Below are positions 1-8,288 of a stretch of 64,000 nucleotides of DNA, piece by piece; the stretch's first letter is position 1; each line of letters starts with the position of its first letter. A program made the translations under genes and the position numbers. The notes under the pieces are model-generated. The model searched no databases. It was given only the letters and a program-made list of their open reading frames with translations, and was not told the DNA's origin. The stretch lies in contig NZ_LT635470.1 of assembly GCF_900120295.1 (NCBI RefSeq), positions 620,001-684,000 on the forward strand. Direction: 5' to 3'. Origin of the DNA: Blautia sp. Marseille-P3201T. Lineage in GTDB: Bacteria; Bacillota; Clostridia; Lachnospirales; Lachnospiraceae.

Positions 1-1201
1 TATGTTTTACAACTGCTCCGTCAGGTGCCAGATTTCCTTTTAAAATAGCGATACTTCCATCTGTTCCAAAAGGTTTTTCAAAAGGACGAATAATATCCTC
101 TCTTTTTAAATTCCACTTATCCAGATATGTCTGACATTTATCGTAAAATCCATTTTTCTTTAATTCTTCCAGATTTTCACCTAAAGTTTTACCTGTAACT
201 GTCATAACATCCAAGTGAAGCATATCTTTAATTTCTTCCATAATTGTAGGTACTCCACCTGCATAATAAAAGAACTGAGCAGGCCACTCTCCTGCCGGAC
301 GGATATTTAACAAATAATGTGCACCTCTATGCAGACGGTCAAATGTTTCACCATCAATGTCAATGCCGAATTCTTTTGCAATAGCTGGAAGATGAAGCAA
401 TGAATTAGTAGAACCTGAAATTGCTGCGTGTACCATAATTGCATTTTCAAAAGATTTCATTGTTACGATTTTATCCGGCGTCAGGTTATTCTTTGCCAGC
501 CAAACAGCCTGTTTTCCTGCTTTCCGGGCAAATTCTCTTAAATCCTTACTAGTTGCCGGTAATAGAGCACTTCCAGGCAGCATAAGACCTAAAGCTTCTG
601 CCATAATCTGCATAGTAGAAGCAGTTCCCATAAAGGAACATGCTCCACAAGATGGGCAGGCATTGTGTTTATAAAACTCCATTTTTTCTTTTGAAATTTC
701 TCCTCTTTCACACATAGCATTATACTTTCCTATCTGCTCCAATGTTAAAAGATCAGGTCCCGCATCCATAACACCTCCGGTTACAATAATCGAAGGAATA
801 TTAATTCTTCCCACTGCCATTAAATGAGCAGGCATTCCTTTATCACAGCTGGCAATAAATACTCCTCCATCAAAAGGTGTTGCATTTGCATGAATTTCAA
901 TCATATTTGCCATCATATCTCTGGAAGGCAGAGAATAATTAATTCCATCATGCCCCTGAGCTTCTCCGTCACAAATATCTGTACAGAAATAGCGTGCTCC
1001 AAATCCACCTTCTTCTGCAATTCCTGTTCTGGCTTCTTCTACTAACTCTAACAAATGTCCGCTTCCGGGATGACTATCCCCAAATGTGCTTTCAATAATA
1101 ATCTGAGGTTTTGATAAATCTTCCAGCTTCCATCCTGTTCCCAAACGAAGCGGATCTAATTCCGGTGCAATTTTTCTTAATTCCTGACTTTTTAAACTCA
1201 T
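1..1201 (-). CDS. IlvD/Edd family dehydratase, partial (C-terminus outside window)
   Basis: Iron-sulfur dehydratase of the IlvD/Edd superfamily, which removes water from dihydroxy acids or sugar acids. About 400 N-terminal residues are present; the gene runs off the left edge. Visible cluster-ligand motifs are ASCDKGMPAH (Cys near residue 119) and HNACPSCGAC (near residue 185); CDICDGEAQGHDG near residue 75 is also family-typical. The ATG at 1201 has a GGAG site just upstream. The sequence resembles the YjhG/YagF sugar-acid branch more than classical IlvD. Together with a neighbouring GntP permease and GntR regulator this suggests hexonate or pentonate catabolism, but the substrate is inference. 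An IS110 element now separates it from the permease gene that probably preceded it in an operon. Confidence 0.85.
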   Translation of the reverse strand, partial: MSLKSQELRKIAPELDPLRLGTGWKLEDLSKPQIIIESTFGDSHPGSGHLLELVEEARTGIAEEGGFGARYFCTDICDGEAQGHDGINYSLPSRDMMANMIEIHANATPFDGGVFIASCDKGMPAHLMAVGRINIPSIIVTGGVMDAGPDLLTLEQIGKYNAMCERGEISKEKMEFYKHNACPSCGACSFMGTASTMQIMAEALGLMLPGSALLPATSKDLREFARKAGKQAVWLAKNNLTPDKIVTMKSFENAIMVHAAISGSTNSLLHLPAIAKEFGIDIDGETFDRLHRGAHYLLNIRPAGEWPAQFFYYAGGVPTIMEEIKDMLHLDVMTVTGKTLGENLEELKKNGFYDKCQTYLDKWNLKREDIIRPFEKPFGTDGSIAILKGNLAPDGAVVKH

Positions 1202-1239
1202 AATAATCTCCATTCCGCCGCCAAGTCGGCGGCACAAAT

Positions 1240-1496
1240 AGTAATGAAAGTCTTTTAATCCCCCACGTTACTGATAAAATAATTGTTAAAGAAGTTATAC
1301 TACAAAGCACGGGGAGGTGAGTCGTAAAGACTTTCTTCGGTTTTAGACAGCATAATAATCAGTGTGAGTTCCATCTTTCAAGCACAAATAAGTGGCTCTT
1401 TTAGACCGTACAGTAAGAATTGTTTTAACTTCTCTGTTAAATGTGTGGTGGAGCAGTCAATGGCTTCTTTATCTCACTTTGAAAGGAGTTTTGACC
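1240..1496 (+). ncRNA. Candidate IS110 bridge RNA in the 5' non-coding end
   Basis: This is the long non-coding stretch upstream of the IS110 recombinase. It contains a perfect 10-bp inverted repeat, GAAAGTCTTT at 1246-1255 with AAAGACTTTC at 1326-1335. Inside it a CCCC run (about 1261) faces GGGG (about 1313). A direct repeat TTTTAGAC occurs near 1343 and 1405. IS110-group elements are known to encode a structured bridge RNA in this position that pairs with target and donor DNA. The RNA assignment is by position and structure only; its true 5' and 3' ends are not visible. Confidence 0.45.
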
Positions 1497-2759
1497 ATGA
1501 AAGTTGTTTATCAAACCTGCTGTGGCGTCGATGTTCACAAATCTTTTCTCGTTGCCACAATCATTAAAACCATTTCCGGAGTAGAACCTTCTTACCAAAA
1601 GAAACGTTTCTCCACCTTCAACAATTCGATCCTGCAATTCAAAAATTGGCTGATTGAAAACCAATGTCGGGATGTCTGTATGGAATCTACCGGTAAATAC
1701 TGGGTTCCTGTATTCAATCTCTTGGAAGACGATATCAACGTCACTATTGCCAACCCCAAATGGGTAAAAGCAGTCAAAGGTAACAAGGATGATACAAAAG
1801 ATTCCAAATGGATTGGGGATTTGTTTCGATTAGGTCTGGTTCCTGGGAGCTATATCCCTTGTAAACCAATCCGTATCTTGCGTGAATTCACAAGATATCG
1901 TTACAAGTTGACTTCCTGCCGTACCAGCGAAAAGAACAGATATCAGAATGCGCTTACTGTCTGTAATGTCGCATTAGATTCGGTTGTTTCCGATATCTTT
2001 GGGAAATCAGCTACATCTGTTATTGACTACCTGATTGAACGATCCGACAATTCCATCAACCACGAAGAAATAGCTTCCAGACTTCTCCGTTCCCTAAAGA
2101 AAAAGTCTGACAGTGTCATTGAATCCATCGAAGGGTATCAGATGACCGATTCCCAAAAATACCGTATGCGCCTCGTCCGCGCACATCTGGATTATATCAC
2201 ATCTACAATCAATGATATAGACACTATGCTTGATTCTTTGATTGCCCCTTATGAAAATGCTGTCCAGTTACTGTGTACCATTCCGGGTGTTGACCGTAAC
2301 AGTGCAATTACTGTTATCTCCGAGATTGGTACCGATATGACTCCGTTTTCTAATTCCAAACGCCTCTGTTGTTGGGCAGGACTGACTCCCGGCAACAATG
2401 AATCTGCTGGTAAGAAGAAATCTGTCAGGATAACACGTGCCGGTGTCTACCTCAAACCTGCATTGGTGCAAGTCGCTCATGCAGCCGTGAAATCCGACAA
2501 GTCTCCTTACTATAAACAGAAATATGAACGTATTATGAAGCGCCGTGGTAAAAAACGAGCCATTATTGCCATCGCCCGGATGATTCTCACTGCTATCTAT
2601 CAGATGCTGTCCACTGGTGAAGCGTGGAATCCGACCGATTTATACAAGATTGATATACCTGAACCTTTGAAAGAAAAGCAAAAGGAAAAGGCTATCAAAC
2701 AGGCTAAGAAACTGCTCATCAGAGAAGGAATTCTTTCTGAATCACAATTAGCTTCCTAG
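1497..2759 (+). CDS. IS110-family recombinase (transposase)
   Basis: 420-residue DEDD recombinase. The N-terminal RuvC-like domain shows VDVHKS (D12), CMESTGKYW (E63) and KDDTKDSKW (D99, D102). The C-terminal Transposase_20 region has PGVDRNSA, a helix-hairpin-helix-like motif, and NNESAGKKK, whose serine near residue 302 is the expected nucleophile. The ATG at 1497 is chosen because GAAAGGAG lies 8 bases upstream; the open frame extends further 5' but without support. The gene ends with TAG. Length and residues look intact, so the element may be active. Confidence 0.92.
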   Translation: MKVVYQTCCGVDVHKSFLVATIIKTISGVEPSYQKKRFSTFNNSILQFKNWLIENQCRDVCMESTGKYWVPVFNLLEDDINVTIANPKWVKAVKGNKDDTKDSKWIGDLFRLGLVPGSYIPCKPIRILREFTRYRYKLTSCRTSEKNRYQNALTVCNVALDSVVSDIFGKSATSVIDYLIERSDNSINHEEIASRLLRSLKKKSDSVIESIEGYQMTDSQKYRMRLVRAHLDYITSTINDIDTMLDSLIAPYENAVQLLCTIPGVDRNSAITVISEIGTDMTPFSNSKRLCCWAGLTPGNNESAGKKKSVRITRAGVYLKPALVQVAHAAVKSDKSPYYKQKYERIMKRRGKKRAIIAIARMILTAIYQMLSTGEAWNPTDLYKIDIPEPLKEKQKEKAIKQAKKLLIREGILSESQLAS

Positions 2760-2860
2760 CTTTTCAAAATAATAATTTTTCAAAGGCTGCCATAAGACAG
2801 CTTATTAAAGTACGCCATTTGTTGGCTGTCCTCTACTTTCTTTCACAGTAGTTTCCTCCT

Positions 2861-4213
2861 TTAAGCAAAAATAGAAATTACTAATCCAAGAACAAGTCCT
2901 GTTATTCCAATTAATGTCTCCATAACAGTCCATGATTTTAATGTTGTTTTTTCATCTATCTCCAAGAATGTCCCTACAAGCCAAAATCCAGCGTCATTTA
3001 CATGACTTAATGCAGTAGCTCCGCCACAGATAGCACAGCATAAAGCTGCACGATAGAGCATAGAACAATCTGCGATTGCCGGCATCGCAGCCATAATTCC
3101 GGATGCCATAGTCATAGCCACAATGGAACTTCCTACAGCTGCTCTTACTAAAAAAGCAATAAAAAATCCGATTAAAATCAATGGCATTCCACTTTTTTCC
3201 AATAATGGTCCAATCATTTCTCCTAAACCTGAGTCCTACAGCATCCAGCGGATAACTCCTCCACTGGCAATCACAAGCAAAATCATTCCCACCGGTTTTA
3301 AAGAGCGATCCAATACCATTTTCAATTGTTTTCTGTCGTATCCCATTCTGGTTCCCAGAAGGTACATAGCTGCTAAAGTTGCTATGGTTAATGCCACAAA
3401 TGGCTCACCTAAAAACTGCAGCACAGCAATCACCTGTTCAGAACTTAATAAATATGAAGAAATGGTACTAAGTAAAATTAATACAATAGGAATGGCAATA
3501 ACTGTAAAAACAATTCCAAAAGAAGGCAGCTCTTTTTTCTCTTCATCCAGTTCTTTTACTGTTTCCGGGAGGTTTGTAAAAATTTTATTTCCAATAACTT
3601 TTCCCCATACAATTCCTGCTATCATTGTAGCGACAAGAGCGACAGGAATACCGACTGCAATCATAGTTCCTAAATTTACACCTAAGACATTGGCAACTAA
3701 AACAGAACCTGCAGACGGCGGAACAAAGGCATATCCCGAAGCCAGTCCGGCCAGTAAAGGAATTGCATAATACAACGTAGACTTCTTTGTCTGTTTTGCT
3801 ACATTAAAAGCAATCGGCACTAAAATAACAACTCCTGCTTCAAAAAATACAGTTGTACCAATAACAAGCCCTGTAAGCCCTAAAGCCCATCCGGCTTTTT
3901 TTGTACCAAATTTTCTAATCAATGTCTGCGCAATCTGCTGTGCACCACCACTGATTTCTAAAATTCCTCCAAACATGGATCCAAGTCCAATTAAAAGTGC
4001 AATACCCTGCAAAGTTTTTCCAACACCCTTTTCCACGGTTTCACTAATCAACTGTAAAGGCATCCCTGCGCCAATACCAATGACAATCGCAGAAATCATC
4101 ATAGAAATAACCGGATGCAATTTAAATTTAATAATCAAGAATAGAAGTAATGCAATTCCAACAATAGAAGCAATCATTAAGCGTGTTGGATCTGCCTGAA
4201 ATACTGGTTCCAT
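2861..4213 (-). pseudogene. gntP: GntP-family gluconate/sugar-acid permease, interrupted by in-frame TAG
   Basis: GntP-type H+ symporter of 450 codons, the normal family length, with about 12 hydrophobic segments. The first 325 residues end at TAG (3236-3238), after the sequence GGVIRWML. The same frame then continues without a shift as DSGLGEMIGPLLEKSG to the TAA at 2861. In GntP proteins this is a continuous conserved stretch, so one codon is affected; CAG (Gln) to TAG is the simplest single change. Without suppression the product lacks its last three or so membrane segments. The gene is divergent from the GntR regulator at 5933 and lies upstream of the dehydratase, consistent with a sugar-acid uptake operon. 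A sequencing error cannot be excluded. Confidence 0.85.
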
Positions 4214-4250
4214 TATTTGCTTCCCTCCTCCTTATAGAAATTTTTCTTCT

Positions 4251-4337
4251 TTAAAATACATCTGACCATTTTATTGCTTTTTCCTTTCTAAAGTTCAATT
4301 TTTTATGTATTCCCTTAAATACATCTGATGATTTTAT
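4251..4337. promoter_or_regulatory. Repeated putative operator upstream of gntP
   Basis: Two near-identical copies lie in the gntP upstream region: TTAAAATACATCTGACCATT from 4251 and TTAAATACATCTGATGATTT from 4315. The second copy contains the palindrome CATC-T-GATG. They start 64 bp apart on the gntP side of the ISL3 insertion. A FadR-subfamily GntR regulator is encoded across the gap, so these are candidate binding sites. This is inferred from repetition and symmetry only. Confidence 0.45.
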
Positions 4338-4389
4338 AATAAAATTTTTATTTCAAAAAATCAATCCGTAATATTTAACAATTTATTAT

Positions 4390-5830
4390 GGTTCTATAAT
4401 AAATGTTGGGGTATGGTTTATTTCCATATTCCCATCATTTATTTTTTGCGCTAAAATAAAAGAAAAACCTCCCAGCACCCACACATTACTATCAGACACT
4501 AGGAGGTATGAACTATTCATAATCATTGTATCAATCAATTACTAAATTTGGAAGGGGTAATTGTAAAAAAAATTATTCATGCGGACTCTTTTGTTAAAAT
4601 TTATCTCGAAACCAAACCCTCACAACAAATTTGTCCCCACTGTGGTGCTTCCACAAAAAAAATCCATGATTACCGTTCCCAGACAATCAAGGATCTTCCC
4701 CTCCAATTGAAACATTGCTATCTTGTGCTCAGAAAGAGAAGATATACCTGCAGCTGTGGGAAACATTTTTATGAGAAGTATTCTTTTTTACCACGCTATT
4801 TCCAGCGTACCTCCAGGCTGACTGCTTTTCTTGCAGACTCCCTGCATAAAAATCAAAGTATTAAGGAGCTTTCTCTCTCTGCCAATGTTTCCCCTTCTAC
4901 CGTTCACCGGGTTTTGGATACGGTTTCCTATTCCCGCAGGAGGTTTCCCGAAGTCCTTTCTATTGATGAATTCAAAGGAAATGCGGATACCGGTAAATAC
5001 CAGTGTATTTTGACAGATCCCATAAAACACCGCATTTTGGATATCCTCCCCAACCGGACACAGGGGCATCTGGCTGTTTATTTTTCTTCTGTCCCAAAAA
5101 CAGAACGGTATCGTGTAAAATATTTTGTATGCGACATGTGGACTCCTTATACGGAACTGGCAAAAATTTATTTTCCCCATGCCAAGATTATCATTGACAA
5201 ATATCATTTTATCCGGCAGGTTACATGGGCAATTGAAGGTGTCCGCAAAAGACTGCAGCGTTCCATGCCTTCTTCCCTGCGGAAGTATTACAAAAAGAGT
5301 AAACGTCTCATCCTTACCAGATACCAGAAGTTAAATGAGGAAAACAAAAAAGCCTGTGACCTTATGCTGCTTTATAACGATGACCTGCGCAAGGCACATT
5401 TCCTGAAAGAAAAATTTTATGATATCTGTCAGGACCACAAATATTCCCGGCAGAGAAAAGATTTCTTTGACTGGATAAAAGCAGCTGAGACTTCCGGTCT
5501 GGTGGAATTTGAAAAATGTGCCAGAACCTACCGGAACTGGGCAAAAGAAATCCTTCATGCTTTTAAATATCCACATATCACCAATGGACCAACAGAAGGA
5601 TTTAACAATAAGATAAAAGTTCTGAAACGTATTTCCTATGGAATTCGAAAATTTGAACGTCTCAGAACTCGTATTTTTCTTGTAACAGACAATTAAAAAC
5701 AAGGTGGGTGCTTGAAGGTTTGTTTGCCATGCCATAAATTTGATTTTTTCCATGCAAACAAAAAAACACCTCCAAATACAGCTATGGAGCGGAATTCAGG
5801 AAATCCCGCCCCAACTATTGACATAGAACC
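4390..5830 (+). mobile_element. ISL3-family insertion sequence with 8-bp target duplication
   Basis: 1441-bp element. The left end GGTTCTAT...GTTGGGG (from 4390) matches the reverse complement of the right end, GGTTCTAT...GTTGGGG (to 5830): a 22-bp imperfect inverted repeat. It is flanked on both sides by the same 8 bp, TTTATTAT (4382-4389 and 5831-5838), the duplication size typical of ISL3. A subterminal inverted pair AGCACCCAC / GTGGGTGCT lies further in. It contains one intact transposase gene. The insertion is in the regulatory gap between gntP and gntR. Confidence 0.95.
4515..5696 (+). CDS. ISL3-family transposase
   Basis: ISL3 transposase with an N-terminal zinc-binding region (CPHCGAS near the start and CSCGKHFYEKY), a helix-turn-helix region (SANVSPSTVHRVLD) and a DDE catalytic domain starting at LSIDEFKGN, followed by KYHFIRQV; NGPTEGFNNKIKVLKR near the C-terminus supplies the Glu. 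The usual family N-terminus (xNxLLNLEGVIV) is recovered only if translation starts upstream of the TTG at 4548. The best site is ATT at 4515, 8 bases after AGGAGG (4501-4506). The ATG at 4508 is in another frame and meets a stop after four codons. An ATT start, or a small frame change near 4510, is therefore suspected. The 3' end looks complete. Confidence 0.88.
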   Translation: MHNHCINQLLNLEGVIVKKIIHADSFVKIYLETKPSQQICPHCGASTKKIHDYRSQTIKDLPLQLKHCYLVLRKRRYTCSCGKHFYEKYSFLPRYFQRTSRLTAFLADSLHKNQSIKELSLSANVSPSTVHRVLDTVSYSRRRFPEVLSIDEFKGNADTGKYQCILTDPIKHRILDILPNRTQGHLAVYFSSVPKTERYRVKYFVCDMWTPYTELAKIYFPHAKIIIDKYHFIRQVTWAIEGVRKRLQRSMPSSLRKYYKKSKRLILTRYQKLNEENKKACDLMLLYNDDLRKAHFLKEKFYDICQDHKYSRQRKDFFDWIKAAETSGLVEFEKCARTYRNWAKEILHAFKYPHITNGPTEGFNNKIKVLKRISYGIRKFERLRTRIFLVTDN

Positions 5831-5932
5831 TTTATTATCTGTTTTTTTATGTATTTTTACTATTTGACATTTATTTTTTTGTATTTTATCCTATAATGGT
5901 AAATTTTTAGTAAAAGAAGGAGATAAAATGAT
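5831..5932 (+). promoter_or_regulatory. gntR upstream region
   Basis: AT-rich stretch between the ISL3 right end and the regulator gene. TTGACA (5864-5869) and TATAAT (5892-5897) are both perfect hexamers but are 22 bp apart, too far for a normal sigma-A promoter. The -10 box may work with a weaker -35. AGAAGGAG (5915-5922) is the ribosome site for the ATG at 5933. Confidence 0.45.
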
Positions 5933-6616
5933 ATGATGAATTCTACAACTGATAATGAGAAAAGTTTACCTGAAAAGTTATCTGATGACATCGTGTCTTA
6001 CATTTTAAATAATCATCTAGAACCGAATGATAAATTACCAAATGAGTCGATACTTGCAGAAAAAATGGGAGTTGGACGTAGTTCTATCCGTGAAGCCATG
6101 AAATTATTAGCTTCAAGAAACATTGTAACTATTCGACAAGGTTCCGGTACTTATATTGCTTCCTCTCCGGGAATTATCAATGACCCTCTTGGATTTACAT
6201 TTATAGAAAATAAGCAAAAGCTTGCTGAGGATTTATTATCCGTACGTTTTCTTCTGGAACCTTCTATTGCAGGAATGGCTGCGGCAAATGCATCGGAAAA
6301 AGATATTGAAAAAATTTCCCAATTATGTAAAGAAGTTGAAACTTTGATTTTAAGTGAAAAAAATCATACAGAAAAAGATATTGAATTTCATACTGCTATT
6401 GCTATGAGCAGCAAAAACCTTGTGGTTCCACGTCTTATTCCTGTTATCAACAGTTCCATTCCTCTTTTTATACAATTAACAAACAGCAATCTAATACAGG
6501 AAACCATAGAAACACATAGAGATATTACAGAGGCTATTCGAAATCATGATATTATTCGTGCCCAAGATGCAATGTATCTTCATTTAGTATACAATCGCAA
6601 AAGAATTTTTAGTTAA
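5933..6616 (+). CDS. GntR-family transcriptional regulator, FadR/FCD subfamily
   Basis: 227 residues. The winged helix-turn-helix is at about residues 10-75 (LPNESILAEKMGVGRSSIRE, then RQGSGTYIA), followed by an all-helical FCD ligand domain. Candidate metal-binding residues of FCD proteins are present, including EFHTAIA near residue 145 and THRDITEAI near residue 205. FCD regulators sense small organic acids and usually repress nearby catabolic genes. The divergent GntP permease and dehydratase are the likely targets. The gene itself is intact although its partner permease is broken and the intervening DNA carries an ISL3 copy. Confidence 0.88.
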   Translation: MMNSTTDNEKSLPEKLSDDIVSYILNNHLEPNDKLPNESILAEKMGVGRSSIREAMKLLASRNIVTIRQGSGTYIASSPGIINDPLGFTFIENKQKLAEDLLSVRFLLEPSIAGMAAANASEKDIEKISQLCKEVETLILSEKNHTEKDIEFHTAIAMSSKNLVVPRLIPVINSSIPLFIQLTNSNLIQETIETHRDITEAIRNHDIIRAQDAMYLHLVYNRKRIFS

Positions 6617-6633
6617 ACAAATTATTTTTATAA

Positions 6634-6680
6634 AGGGTATGGCATTTTATATTTTTTTATTCTGCCACACCCTGTTCTTT
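6634..6680. terminator. Bidirectional intrinsic terminator between gntR and ferritin gene
   Basis: AGGGTATGGCA (6634-6644) pairs with TGCCACACCCT (6663-6673), with one mismatch and a T-rich loop, followed on the plus strand by GTTCTTTTAT. It lies between the convergent gntR and ferritin genes. Confidence 0.7.
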
Positions 6681-7192
6681 TATATTACTAGAGAAGGCGC
6701 CGTATAAACGCGAGCTTTTAATTCATTATCTAACATATAAAGTCCTTTAGGATCTGTTCCAAACAGCTCCATCTTTGTAATTAAATCATGAGCATTTGTT
6801 TCTTCTTCGCCCTGCTCTTTAATAAACCAATCTAAAAACTGCATAGTTCTGAAGTCTTTCGCCTTTTGAGCAGCGTCATAAATCGTATTGATTAATCCTG
6901 TTACATATTCCTCATGAGCTAATCCTGCTTTCAAAGGATCCATTAAACTTTCCATAGGAATTTCCGGTTTATCAACGGCTTCCAAAACAACTCTCACATT
7001 GTTATTCTGAAGATACTTTAAAAATAACATAGCATGATCTCGTTCTTCCTACGCCTGCACCATATACCAGTTAGAAAATCCATCCAATCCTTTATTTTTA
7101 TAAAAATTCGCAAAATCAATATATAAATATGCAGAATAAAATTCTTTATTGATTTGAGTATTAATTAATTCTGTTACTTTCACATCTAACAT
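6680..7192 (-). pseudogene. ftnA: Ferritin, interrupted by in-frame TAG
   Basis: Reading through one stop gives a 170-residue non-haem ferritin, the normal length. The ATG is at 7192, behind GGAAAG. Helix A shows the expected NKEFYSAYLY. The TAG at 7049-7051 is codon 48, inside the conserved ferroxidase helix WYMVQA-stop-EERDHAM, where bacterial ferritins have QAQEE; CAG to TAG is the single change that explains it. The C-terminal part continues in frame with no other defect. A fragment starting at the ATG 7030 could be made but lacks helix A and its iron ligands. It probably functioned in iron storage. An error or a strain polymorphism are alternatives. Confidence 0.85.
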
Positions 7193-7210
7193 CTTTCCAT
7201 CTTCTTTCTT

Positions 7211-8104
7211 TTACTTGCTATATACAGTCACACTATATCCCAGCTGGAAAGTCTCCTCCGGTTTTAATGTAACAATATCCGGTTTCTGAGAAATTTCCTC
7301 TTTAAACCCATAGTTGTCGCATCTTCCCATCCAAGGCTCCAGACAAATATAAGGCGCTCCCGGAAGACTCCAAATACCAAAATTTGTAAATCCACTACAA
7401 TCCATCATAATATATGGTGTTCCATCCGGATAGCCAATTCCCACACAAGATAACTGTGAATTGTCAAAAATTAGTGCATCATGATCAAACATATGCTCTG
7501 TAATATTGCATCCTTCATATTCTCCGTAAGGCTCTAAAGGAAGCTTATATGTTTTCTTCTCATCAGCAGTACCTGTCATTCCATACACTAAGCAATATTC
7601 CAATTCTCCTTTATTCTTAAATAACAATTTATAATCTGTCTGGCAAGTATCTTCTAAAATTGGAACGTTAAATCCAGGATGTCCTCCAATGGTAAAATAC
7701 ATAGTATCTGCATTTTTATTCTCTACTTTCCAGATTACATCTAACTTTTTATTCTGAATTCTATATGTAATAGTTAATGTAAAAGAAAATGGGTAATATT
7801 TTTTTGTTTCCTCTGTTTCCTGAATTTGGAAAGACAGAGTGTCCTCTGTTTCTTTAACACAGGCAAATTCCATATCTTTGGCAAACCCATGCTGAATTGC
7901 CTCATAAACTTTTCCGTTATAAAGATAATGATTTTCATGATGACGTCCTACGTTTGGAAATAAGATAGGAGATCGACGAGCCCAAAATTTTGCATCTGCA
8001 GTCCACAGAAGTTCCTTTCCCATCTCTTTATCAAAAATGCTTTGCAGCTCAGCTCCTTTTTTACATACTTCTACTTTCAAGTATTGATTTTCGATTGTAT
8101 ACAT
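7211..8104 (-). CDS. Aldose 1-epimerase family protein (LacX-like)
   Basis: 297 residues, the usual length of the short LacX-type mutarotase branch. The beta-sandwich enzyme interconverts alpha and beta anomers of aldoses, or acts on phosphorylated sugars. Visible catalytic elements are IGGHPGFNVP (catalytic His near residue 150) and CLEPWMGRCD (Glu near 264). FPNVGR in the N-terminal third is also family-typical. No signal peptide, so cytosolic. Start ATG at 8104 follows AAAGGAGAG. The ferritin gene begins 18 bases after its stop, so the two are probably co-transcribed. Exact sugar specificity cannot be told. Confidence 0.88.
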   Translation of the reverse strand: MYTIENQYLKVEVCKKGAELQSIFDKEMGKELLWTADAKFWARRSPILFPNVGRHHENHYLYNGKVYEAIQHGFAKDMEFACVKETEDTLSFQIQETEETKKYYPFSFTLTITYRIQNKKLDVIWKVENKNADTMYFTIGGHPGFNVPILEDTCQTDYKLLFKNKGELEYCLVYGMTGTADEKKTYKLPLEPYGEYEGCNITEHMFDHDALIFDNSQLSCVGIGYPDGTPYIMMDCSGFTNFGIWSLPGAPYICLEPWMGRCDNYGFKEEISQKPDIVTLKPEETFQLGYSVTVYSK

Positions 8105-8288
8105 AGCTGACTCTCCTTTTTTTCTACTTGTACAACTTATACTCTTTTTAGTTTATCACAGTAAATATATATATACAAGGCATTTCCCCCCTGATTTATT
8201 AATCTATTGTATCTTGTCCTATTTATATTTTTTTCAAAATAGTATTTTACACTACATCTATTCAATTATTCTATACACTACAGTAAAC
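8105..8288 (-). promoter_or_regulatory. Upstream region of the epimerase gene
   Basis: Intergenic AT-rich stretch between the epimerase gene and the end of the split sulfatase gene. Read on the minus strand, TTGTAT and TAAACT lie 17 bp apart and may be a weak sigma-A promoter. No RNA structure was recognised. Confidence 0.35.

Larger units (their letters stand above)
1240..2848 (+). mobile_element. IS110-family insertion sequence (limits approximate)
   Basis: One complete DEDD recombinase gene with about 260-290 bp of non-coding sequence before it and about 90 bp after it. IS110 elements usually lack terminal inverted repeats and clear target duplications, so ends cannot be fixed from this copy. 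The limits are bounded by the dehydratase ribosome site (about 1202-1218) on the left and by the permease stop and the adjacent Shine-Dalgarno-like sequence (about 2849-2861) on the right. The long 5' non-coding end fits the IS110 group rather than the IS1111 group. Insertion is between gntP and the dehydratase gene. Confidence 0.8.

Noticed and set aside
3123-3770. 215-codon plus-strand open frame opposite gntP
   Set aside because: It is antisense to a recognisable permease, has no family motif and no suitable ribosome site; a shadow of biased codon use.
5864-5897. TTGACA and TATAAT upstream of gntR as one promoter
   Set aside because: The hexamers are 22 bp apart, too far for sigma-A; only the -10 box is kept as a weak candidate.
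3236-7051. Genetic code with TAG as glutamine (code 15)
   Set aside because: Several normal genes in the window end with TAG at family-typical ends (TIGR03960 at 21144, folBK at 28519, DUF6465 at 27035, the PBP at 62676), so TAG works as a stop here.
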